From assembly GCF_905147045.1 (NCBI RefSeq), contig NC_065894.1, positions 13,863,501 through 13,927,500 of the forward strand: a stretch of 64,000 nucleotides of DNA. Direction: 5' to 3'. Within the stretch, counting starts at the first letter, position 1. The number at the start of each line of letters is the position of its first letter. Below are positions 55,076 through 64,000 of this stretch, piece after piece. Position numbers and translations under genes: made by a program. Under the pieces are notes generated by a model. The model made no database searches, was not told the origin of the DNA, and saw nothing but the letters and a program-made list of their open reading frames with translations. The stretch comes from Nymphalis io. Lineage: Eukaryota; Arthropoda; Insecta; Lepidoptera; Nymphalidae.

Positions 55076-55990
55076 TTTTTTTTTTTTTTATATGCCCCGG
55101 AATGGCAAATGACTCTACTCCACCTGATGGTAAGTGGTAGTAGAGTCCAAACGCGACGACGGCCAGTACAGTCGGGAAGAATGTTCTGTACTAGCCGTCC
55201 CCGCCTTGCCGACCCGCAAGATGCCTCTTCACGCCTCGTTTGAAGGAACCCGGGTTGTAAGAGGAGGGGAACACGTGAGCTGGTAAGGAATTCCATTTTT
55301 TGGTAGTGCGACAAAGAAAGGAGTTGCCAAATTTCTTTGTGCGCGATGGAATTGATGTCACAGTTAGGCGGTGACATCGAGAACCAGCTCGCGTGGACTT
55401 AAGAAGGAAGGGGGAAGCAGGAATTAAAGAGAATAATTCCTCAGAGCACTCGCCGTGATACAGACGATAGAAAGCGCTCAGTGCTGCTATCTCGCGACGC
55501 AATTGTAAAGGTTCAAGGGTGTTTGTGACTTTTACGTCGCCAATAATGCGTACTGCACGTCGCTGCAACCGGTCCAAGGCCTCCAGTAGGTACTTAGCGG
55601 AGCCATCCCAAAGGTGCGAGCAATATTCAACGCAAGACCGTACCTGTGTTTTGTATAACAGGCACAGTTGTTGTGGCGTGAAAAAACGCCGCACCTTGTT
55701 CAGAACTCCGAGTTTTCGTGAAGCTGTTTTTATAATAGCCTCGATGTAAACCCTTGGACTAAGGTCGCAGCGAACGTCCATCCCCAGCATGGCGATTTTG
55801 CTTTGTATCATCAGCGGTGTGCCACAGAGGGATTGATGAGGGTAAAATGGTGACTTTTTCGCTGTGAGAGCGCACACCTGTGTTTTCTTGGCATTAAACT
55901 CAACAAGATTATCAGAACCCCATTTGGCGATGAGCTCTAATGTCCTATCGAGTTCAATAACAAGATTCTCCCGCCTCTCCTCAGTTTCAC
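55076..55990 (-). mobile_element. Jockey-like LINE, 3' fragment
   Basis: Tail T-run at 55076-55090, then the C-terminal end of the same LINE as 21417-22890. The frame 55994 down to 55191 has EFNAKKTQVCAL, IKTASRKLGVLNKVRRFF, YCSHLWDG, LDRLQRRAVRIIGD and KKWNSLPAHVFP. It keeps the region deleted from 21417-22890. It is 5' truncated just after the YADD motif would occur. Confidence 0.88.
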
Positions 55991-58041
55991 TCAAAGATAT
56001 ACACAGGTAAGTTATATATATAGAGATATAATTACATTTTATGTGTTCTAATAAACATGTGTCATAGCATTACGTCACATATATATTGTCTACGAGCTAT
56101 AGACTATAAGTATATACCTTTCTCAATAAATTAACCATATATTACTTTTTTACTCGAATCGGAGTTTTAGATAATTTTCGATATTTTTACATCAAATCAC
56201 GTTAACTATTGCTTATTATTAGGGTAAAATCATAAATTATAAGCTTAAGTTGCCAACTACATCAATTATGTTTTGTTTCGGCTCCCTTCAATGCTTCTTA
56301 GATTCTCGGAGAATGTAAACAATGATGTCGTAAATTGCTAATGGCCAGCCTATATTTTATTCAAAAAAGAAGTGCGTCGGCGAATTTTATTACTACTTGT
56401 TTGCCTACTTCAATTTCCAGGTACTAGCGGTAAAAGAGTTATAGCTTCGAGAAGGCTCCTGCTGCCCGTTTTACATGTTGGTTCTTCAAAATAAATCTTT
56501 CATTACCTAATATTTTGAACATACGTCTGGACGGGCAGCTCCTATATATAAAGGTATGCGATGTCTAGAAAAGATAAGCTAAACTTATCCAATTAATTTT
56601 AAGCCGTGAATAGCTAAACTAAAAGGAATCGAATTTGATTACCTACTCGTATTTATTGTTATTTCGTAATGGTATTTTTGTATTGATCTATATTAATCAT
56701 CGATAATAAAATTTCACACGTGAATCTCGCTTAGAAACACATTGGCACGAGTCGTTTGCAAATATTATTTTAAGTTTCGGTCAAATGATTGCCACAGAAA
56801 GACACGCAACATTTTCAAAGCGATTACATAAAATAGCACTTTAAATATACAAAATCAAATCCAAATACAGACAATTGTATTGTACAGTATATTTATAATA
56901 ATTCCTAATTAAACAAATTTCGGATTATATTATTTTTGAAATATATAAGTATATTATGTAGAGGTCTTTACTTTTATTAATATAATCTAAATTATACATT
57001 ATTCAAATTACTAAAATACCTTCTGTAGGTAGTGTATGTATAGATGGCGGTAATAAAATCTGTCAGTTTCCTGAATCGCGCTGTCTAGATTCGCTACTGA
57101 ATATATATAATGTAAAGGTGATTTTGTTAAAATGATCAGACAAAATAAATTATAGTGTGAACAGTAGAAAGCTCTTCCTTAGTTCCATTTACCGTTTGAT
57201 CCCCGATATTAGTTCGGCGTAAACAGGTAGGTATATTGTAATTTAAGTCGTGTAAGCTAGTCTCTACGCTAATTTAGTGTTTCCGTAGCAAATTAATTTA
57301 TTATTATTTTTATGTAAACACCATTTTAAAAACAAATAAAATTTAAAAAGAGAAAACATTTTAAAATAAGTACTTTTAAAATAATGTCGAGCGTTTGGTG
57401 AAATTGCGAAATTACGAACCAGTTGAAACGTTCATGCGAATTGTATCATTTGCATTGTAATATTCGCAATGACACAAAGGGTGCAACCGTTCTCCCGTCG
57501 GGACGTTTTCTCTGAAACAGCTCTACTTTCTCTGAGAACAATAGCTGCGTTATCTTCTTCGCCTGCAATAAACCAAAAACTCGGCGGGAGACGAACAAAA
57601 CGCTTTGCCGATTTGTTAGACATTTTGTTTATAACAAAAAGACATTTTAATAACCACTTATTGTTTTACGATACAATTATGTAAAATGTAGTTTGTACTT
57701 GCAAGTCTAAGACAAATAAGGTCGAAGCCGATGTCTTCTATTGTGTTTTGGTTGGGGCTTATTTGATATGAGACATGAACGAAATTGTTTTTGAATTGTA
57801 AGATTCGCATACCCATAGATATGATGAAATATGATATTGTTAACTCTTTTTTTATGGTTTTGTATATTATTATTTTTTTGTCTTTGTTTCTTTTTTAGTG
57901 AATAAAGTTATTTATTATTATTATTATTATCTAAATCGCTAATTAAATTTCATAATCGTAATAAATAATAGTCTTAGATTATAAATCTAAATAAACCTAC
58001 ATAAAAACGTACTTTTGTAAACGTTTCTTCATAGCTATATC
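55991..58041. other. Anonymous AT-rich DNA
   Basis: No gene supported. A - strand open frame at 57432-57623 (starting MSNKSAKRFVRLPPSFWF) looks slightly protein-like but has no match I recognise. aataaagttatttattattatt at 57901-57930 looks like a retroelement or mRNA tail. Confidence 0.4.
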
Positions 58042-58270
58042 TATATATTTACTTGCCGGTAGAGCTTTTGGGTGAGCAAGCCCTTCTGGGTAGATACCAC
58101 ACAGTCATCATATATGTAAGTACATATTCTTTGTATTGTTGTGTTCTGGTTTGAAAGGTGAATGAGCCAGTGTACTACAGGCACAAGGTTGGTGGCGCAT
58201 TTGCGATCTGTAAGCGGTGGTAACCACTTGCCATCCAGGCGGCCCGCTCGCCCACCTGTTACCTTATACA
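58042..58270 (+). mobile_element. LINE tail repeat, opposite orientation
   Basis: Reverse complement of the family at 474-749, recognisable by ttctgggtagataccac, ggtttgaaaggtgaatgagcc and ggtaaccacttgcca, ending with aataaaatat. Confidence 0.7.
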
Positions 58271-59045
58271 ATAAAATATATATTATGTAAGGAACATATG
58301 AAATTGGCGTTTTGTACGGGAGGAATATATAGTAATTTTTTTATTGTAAATTATATTTAATTAATCAAAGTATGCACCGTTGTTATCTATGCACTTTTGC
58401 CATCTCATAGGTAGTTCATTGATCCCTTTACTAAAAAAACCATGGGGGCGAGAATCAATAAACTCTTTGAAGGCGGTTTGGACCTCCGCATCGGAGTTGA
58501 ATTTTTTTCCTTGTAAGAAGTTGTCCATATTCCGGAAAAAATGGTAATCTGTTGGAGACAGGCCCGGGGGGTACGGGGGATGTCGCAGACATTCTAATTG
58601 TAGCATTTAACTTAGTGGTTTTTAATTGCACAGTGTGTGTCTTGCGTTGTCGTGAAGCAGCAGTGGCCTAGAGCGATTGACCAATCTCGGTTGTTTAGAT
58701 GCTAGTTCTTCCTTCATGGTTTGCAGTTGCTGACAATAGATATCTGCCGTAATCGTTTGGCCAGATTTTAGAAAGCTGTAGAGAACGACACCGGCGCTAG
58801 TCCACGAAACTGATGTTGGTTCTGAAGGTCGAAATTTCCAGAAAGAAAACGTTAAAACCAAAAACGCGCAGTGCTTTCTTTTGCGATACCAGCGCCGTAC
58901 ACATCATTAATCCTTCGAGCTGTTTCTGCAGCGCTGGTGCCGCGGTAGAACTCGCACTCGTTAATATACCCATATTTCATGTTTTCCATTGTGCGGTAAT
59001 AAGCGACGCCGCGTACGTAAAAATAATGAGGAAAAAACAAATGAA

Positions 59046-60930
59046 TGACTGTTTTCAAAACTGAAATGTACCAGCTAAATGAATTTATAAATTTGAATTT
59101 GGATTCCTTAACCAAAGAGGAAATATGTGAGGAAATCGATGCTCATGCAAATAGACATGAGTCCAGAGATCTCTACCATAAAATTCGATCCATCACAAAG
59201 ACACTTCCTTCCAAGACCTGGGCCATTGAAGATAGTGATGGTAGAGAAGTCAATGAGCTAAACCATATAACTGACATTTTCAAGAGATATTGCCAGTCCT
59301 TGTTCCAGGACAACCAGTCAAAAAACTTTCTTGATACAGAGCCCGGAAATGAAAACCTAGTGCCAGACATTCTTCGATCGGAAGTAAAAGCCGTCATTAT
59401 GCATCTAAAGAAGGGGAAAGCCACAGGAAGAGACGCTATGCCGATCGAAACTATAAGAGCCTTAGGCGACATAGGTGTCAATATCTTCCACAACATATGC
59501 AACAAGATATGGCATTCAGGAACATGGCCAACAGAATGGTCTCACACGGCTTACGTTCCTTTGCACAAGAAGGGTTCAACTAAGAAGTGTAGCAACTACC
59601 GCCTTATAGCCCTCATATCTCATGCTAGTAAAATCCTGCTACACATAATCAATGAACGACTGAAGAACTTTCTGTCCAAGGAAATTGCACCAGAACAAGC
59701 CGGTTTTGTAAAAGGAAGGGGTACACGTGAGCAGATCCTCATTGTTCGCCAGATAATAGAGAAGCCTACTTATTACTATATTTGCTTTGTTGACTTCTCA
59801 AAGGCATTTAACTCAGTAAAATGGCCCAAACTATGGAGGGTGTTACTGGACATGGGTACACCGAAACACTTAGTTCATCTTCTTAGGCGTCTTTACGAAG
59901 ATGGGACTGCATCCGTGCGGACGGATGATGTTTTATTTGAAGACTTTCATCCCAGCGCTGGAGTCCGCCAAGGATGCATAATATCACCGCTCTTGTTCAA
60001 TGCTTACACAGAACTGGTAATGCGCACTGCGCTTGAGGACTGGAGTGACGGTGTTGCAGTTGGTGGGCGCAAGATTACAAATTTGCGCTATGCCGTCGAC
60101 ACGACCCTGTTTGCGTCTGACGCAGTTCATATGGAAGAATTGCTTCTTAAAATGGAGCGCATATGCCAAGAATTCGGATTAAAGCTTAACCGCAGTAAAA
60201 CGAAGATGATGATTGTAGACCGGGCAAAAAAAACTCGCCTGAGATCACTCAGATTGCGAACTGTGAGATCGTCCGATCCTATATATATCTGGGAGCTTTA
60301 ATATCGAATAATGGCGGATGCGTAGATGAGGTCAAGCGATGTATGGCAATTACGAGAACTGCAATGGAGAAGCTGAAGAAAATATGGAGGAACAGAAAAG
60401 CAACCAAGATCCGGCTCGTACAAACGCTTGTTTTCCCCATATTTCTATACGCTGCGGAGACGTGGACTTTGCGGCAGGTCGAAAAAAAGAAGATCGATAC
60501 TATGGAGATGTGGTGCTGGAGACGAATGCTAAGAGTTTCGTGGACCGAATTTCGCACCAATATCTCCATTCTTCAAGAACTCGGCATCAAACAGCGTCTT
60601 TCGGCGCTGGTTCGAAAGCGCATACTAACTTTTTTTGGACACGTCTCCCGGCAAGGAAATAACTCCATAGAGTGCCTTGTCATTCAAGGCAAGGTGGATG
60701 GCAACAGACCACGTGGAAGGACGCCCATGCGATGGACCGACCAAATAAAAACAACTGTTGGCGGTCCCTTGCATGAATGCACGAGGCTTACCACTAACAG
60801 GGACATATGGCGAAGGCTCGTGAGGCGAATAACATCTGCGCCGAATAATTCATGATACTTCATGGCGACCACGACCGCTCTGACAAGAGTGTCATGACGA
60901 AGAAGGAACCAAAAAGGAGATATTTCAGAT
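59046..60930 (+). mobile_element. RTE-like LINE inside the mariner
   Basis: A + strand polymerase with the typical 3' end gcgaccacgaccgctctgac. It is 5' truncated, with no endonuclease. Two frames: 59045-60301 holds the polymerase and 60343-60855 the C-terminal domain, shifted by one break near 60290. Clade (RTE or a relative such as Proto2) is inferred from style only. Confidence 0.8.
59078..60855 (+). pseudogene. RTE-like reverse transcriptase with mutated catalytic motif
   Basis: Motifs in order: KKGKATGRDAMPIE, VPLHKKGSTKKCSNYRLIALI, EQAGFVKGRGTREQI, CFVDFSKAFNSV (motif A with its Asp), SAGVRQGCIISPLLF (motif B), then LRYAVDTTLFAS, where the family has YADD. The first Asp of motif C is Val, so the enzyme should be inactive. 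The C-terminal domain has MEMWCWRRMLRVSW and GHVSRQG. The replaced residue and the frame break show it is dead. Confidence 0.85.
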
Positions 60931-60976
60931 CAAAGTGGTCAGTACGACAAAACGCTAATTTCATATGTAAGGACCT

Positions 60977-61249
60977 ATTATTATTTATTATAGAGGATAT
61001 TATGGATACCAAGAATAAATTAAAGCTATGAATATTATACTAATAAAATATAACTTTTTGTGCTATTATGTACAACAGTACAGTAACAGTACACAGTTTT
61101 GTCATTACAGTAGCTTTATGATGATAGCCGAAATGAATGAAATATGACGTCAGCTCATTTATATTTCCGCATTTATTAGCGAATATTTTAAATTTTGCTG
61201 ATTAATAAATTTAAATCACATGTTAAAAATAGGCATATATACGATACGA
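60977..61249. other. Short anonymous spacer
   Basis: AT-rich, nothing recognised, except that 61205-61225 (aaatttaaatcacatgt) resembles 29745-29760. Confidence 0.35.
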
Positions 61250-63005
61250 GTTTTTTTTTTTATATATATGCGCGGGGATGGCATATGACTACTCCACCTG
61301 ATGGTAAGTGGTAGTAGAGTCCAAACGCGACGACGGCCAGTACAGTCGGGAAGAATGTTCTGTACTAGCCGTCCCCGCCTTGCCGGCCCGCAAGATGCCT
61401 CTTCGCGCCTCGTCTGAAGGAACCCTGGTTGTAAGAGGAGGGGAACGCGTGAGCTGGTAAGGAATTCCATGTTTTGGTAGTGCGACACAGAAAGGAGTTG
61501 CCAAATTTCTTTGTGTGCGATGGAATTGATGTCACAGTTAGGCGGGGACATCGAGAACCAGCTCGCGTGGACTTAAGAAGGAAGGGGGAAGCAGGAATTA
61601 GAGAGAATAATTCCTCAGAGCACTCGCCGTGATACAGTCGATAGAAAGCGCTCAGTGCTGCTATCTCGCGACGCAATTGTAAAGGTTCAAGGGTGTTTGT
61701 GACCTTTACGTCGCCAATAATGCGTACTGCACGTCGCTGCAACCGGTCCAAGGCCTCCAGTAGGTACTTAGCGGAGCCATCCCAAAGGTGCGAGCAATAT
61801 TTATAACGAAGCAGTTTTTATAACAGCCTCGATGTAATCCCTTGGACTAAGGTCGCAGCGAACGTCCATCCCCAGCATGGCGATTTTGCTTTTTATCATC
61901 AGCGGTGTGCCACAGAGGAAGGGAAGAGGGGAAAATGGTGACTTTTTCGCTGTGAGAGCGCAAACCTGTGTTTTCTTGGCATTAAACTCAACAAGATTAT
62001 CAGAACCCCATTTGGCGATGAGCTCTAATGTCCTATCGAGTTCAATGACAAGATTCTTCCGCCTCTCCTCAGTTTCCGTCCGCCCAGCCACTGCGCGTCC
62101 GTGGTATCCACCATGCACTGTACTATCGTCTGCATAGCAATGTATGTTCCCAAGAGAGAGCATATCATTGATATGCAAAAGAGAGAGTGTGGGAGATAGA
62201 AGACACAGAAGACAGCTCCGTCGCGCACTTCTTCAGCACTATGGTTGGTATTCCATCGGGACCGCTAGCTTTCCATATATCAAGTGATTGCAGCTCCGCA
62301 CGCACATCACGTTGCCTGATTTTGATGTCAGGCATCGTGTGGCCATATGAAGGTATTGTTGGTGGCAGCGCACTACAATCATCGATCACGGAGTTGTCGG
62401 CAAAGAGTTTAGCCAGGAGATCGGCTTTCTCCTGCGGACTGTGAGCTAGCGATCCGTCCGGATTTCTGAGCGGTGGAAATTGTTTTGCAATGCGAGGAAT
62501 CCTAGGATGCGAAATAAGGTCATGACCAATCTGTACAATGCGCTGTTCATCCGCTCTCGTGTATGCCTTCCTACAGGACTTGGAATTTTTATTGTAGTTT
62601 GCTTTCAGTGAGTCAATGTTAGATGCCCCGCTAACGCAGCCGTTGATCCACGCGCGATATGCCGCCTGCTTAGATGATACAGCGTCGGCACATTCACGAG
62701 TTAACCAACGGTTACGCGTACCCCTACTGATGAGATCTGAGCTAGGAATGTAGTATTCCATTCCTAACATGATCTCATCAGCAACAGCAGCGGCACTAGC
62801 TGTCGGGTCATTCCCACTGAAGCAACGTTCCTTCCATGGGACTGACGCATAGTAATCGCGCATACCGTCCCAATCTGCCGACTTATAGTGCCAAACGCGA
62901 CGTTTGCATACCGCTGATGGCGGCAGCTTGGCCTGTGGCACTTTGGTAGATATAAGGCCGTGATCCGAAGAACCAAGTGGAGCTTGAACCACAACCACAA
63001 CGAGT
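61250..63005 (-). mobile_element. Jockey-like LINE with internal deletions, uninterrupted at the Gypsy A site
   Basis: Same family as 21417-22890. The frame 62998 down to 62165 runs from SSDHGLI (end of endonuclease) through RADEQRIVQIGHDLISHPRIPR, DGSLAHSPQEKADLLAKLF and KASGPDGIP, then is cut by a deletion near 62200 that removes most of the polymerase. 62178-61801 resumes at CYADDSTV, and 61751-61365 holds LQRRAVRIIGD and the C terminus after a second deletion near 61800. At 62573 the sequence cctacaggacttgg is the unoccupied form of the Gypsy A insertion site. Confidence 0.9.
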
Positions 63006-64000
63006 TAATATTTGTTTATTTACAAGCAGGATAGGTACAAATTTAATTGTTTTTTATTAACTTTACCATGTAACCAACTTAATAAATGAAAACCTTCCTG
63101 GGACATTAACAACAAATAATATTCCACAGTTCTGTAATTCTTATAATAATAAATGAACACTTCTTGTAAAAAAAACGTACAGCGCGGAAATGCAGTCTGC
63201 ATTATGGGCAGCTTTGCGTCGGGTGGGAATTGGGTGGTACTATTTTAAATTTGACATAAACAATAAAAAAAAATTTACATTGTTATATTTCTGTGTTAAC
63301 GTGTAAAACATGTTAACTTTGATATAATATTTATGTTTCAATGTAATATTAAATAAATTTAGTTGATGTAATGAAATAAACAAAGTCTGTAGAAAAAAAA
63401 ATTTACTTGACCTATTAATAAATTTAAATCGCATGTCAAAAACTAATTTATAAAGAAAAAATATTTACTTAATAAAAGACTATATCGATTATAAAGAAAA
63501 CATTAGTATCCGTTGATTTTCATACCGGATAACTAATAAATTTAATTGTATTTAATTCATATTCCATCGATTTCCTTACAATAAAGTTAAAAGTAAATTT
63601 GCACAGCAACAATATAACAGTCTCGTACCTAGATTTTATAAAAAATAGAGATAAGAGAACGAAAGAGATAAGATACACTAAGCAATTGTGCCAGTTACCA
63701 TTGTATTTTTATCTACTGCATTTTGTCAGTTTTTTGTATTAATACTTTAAGACTAGTTATTTAAATTGTAGGGACTTACTTGAAGTTGCATAAATACCCA
63801 CAGGATCACAATAATTTCTGAAACTATATTTTTAAATGAATAATTCATTGGTAATGATACGCAAATATAATAAATGGAGAATAGAAAAAGATAAAAAATA
63901 AGATCATTATGGTTATAATATTCAGATTTAAATTTTTATCCAGAATTTAGCGTATACAAGTTATAACTTACTTTCTTTATCAATATGAAGAAAAGCTAAA
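63006..64000. repeat. Duplicate of 29323-29955 and 31283-31610
   Basis: Matches the DNA right of the first LINE copy. Relative to it, about 1.3 kb (29966-31282) is missing at 63640-63672, where agataagagaacgaaag sits instead. The match continues to the window edge, so the duplication extends beyond it. Confidence 0.85.

Larger units (their letters stand above)
58285..60976 (-). mobile_element. mariner transposon with a LINE nested in it
   Basis: Left terminal repeat gaaattggcgttttgtacgg at 58300-58320, and its inverse gtacgacaaaacgctaattt at 60943-60962. The - strand transposase is in pieces: 58606-58361 (SPTDYHFFRNMDNFLQGKKF, MRWQKCIDNNGAYFD at the C terminus), 58861-58622 (SFLKSGQTITADIYCQQLQTM, LLLHDNAR with the second Asp) and the N-terminal ECEFYRGTSAAETARRINDV near 58970. 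The middle, including the first catalytic Asp, is missing. The segment 59046 to about 60930 is a later LINE insertion near the transposase 5' end. Confidence 0.9.

Noticed and set aside
57432..57684. Overlapping short frames on both strands with a protein-like look
   Set aside because: No domain, no duplicate to test for constraint, and no convincing splice context beyond a single acceptor-like ttattgcag.
1..64000. Search by eye for CRISPR arrays, bacterial operons, integrated DNA virus genes or envelope genes
   Set aside because: No regularly spaced repeats, prokaryotic gene organisation or envelope-like frame was seen. Reverse transcriptases all belong to retrotransposons.

Overview
The window is nuclear DNA of an insect, almost certainly a butterfly or moth (Lepidoptera). 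It is AT-rich, has spliced genes, and carries tRNA-derived SINEs, LINE tails and mariner copies of lepidopteran type. I cannot name the species. About half of the window is transposable elements. The rest is a small host locus that has been copied several times. No bacterial features, CRISPR arrays, rRNA genes or free-standing tRNA genes were seen.

The host locus holds two gene types in convergent orientation. On the + strand is mitochondrial ribosomal protein S12 (mRpS12, technical knockout or tko in Drosophila). On the - strand is an intronless bZIP repressor-like gene that I read as giant (gt). From established knowledge, gt and tko are near neighbours in Drosophila (band 3A), so the pair looks like conserved microsynteny. 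Three tko-bearing blocks are present: block I (1-8777), block C (34236-37233, partial) and block II (38105-about 51000). They carry six giant-like units: G1 5627-6475, G2 7256-8107, G3 35991-36837, G4 48795-49644, G5 50425-51012 and the divergent G6 51009-51556. Only G2 is a full uninterrupted reading frame. G1 and G3 break at poly-A tracts that encode lysine runs. G4 has those tract shifts plus an early stop, G5 has lost its N terminus and abuts G6, and G6 has a frameshift. For tko, block I has intact exons 2-4 (its exon 1 would lie left of the window), block II has a 1-bp insertion in exon 2, and block C keeps only exons 1 and 4.

Layout: 1-8777 block I, including a 1.63-kb tandem duplication (5518-7145 and 7146-8777). 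9570-14150 is a nearly full-length LINE (- strand) interrupted by another retroelement tail. 14945-19470 is SINE copies, AT microsatellite, a 52-bp palindrome and anonymous AT-rich DNA. 19471-21416 is a 1.9-kb repeat with a mariner fragment, found again at 52321-54260. 21417-29322 is a Jockey-like LINE split by a 6.0-kb Gypsy retrotransposon with 122-bp LTRs. 29323-34235 is repeats and anonymous DNA. 34236-37233 is block C. 38105-51556 is block II, with a second Gypsy element (40449-45025, - strand) absent from block I. 52321-64000 repeats parts of 19471-31610, with two more copies of the Jockey-like LINE and a mariner that contains an RTE-like LINE.

The main signal is a rapidly rearranging gt-tko locus: tandem and segmental copying, an internal 72-residue module duplication, poly-A frameshifts, a gene-gene fusion, and at least three short palindromes, two of which look like templated (template-switch) mutations. 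Collapsed or retained haplotypes in the assembly, and homopolymer errors, remain alternative explanations for part of this.
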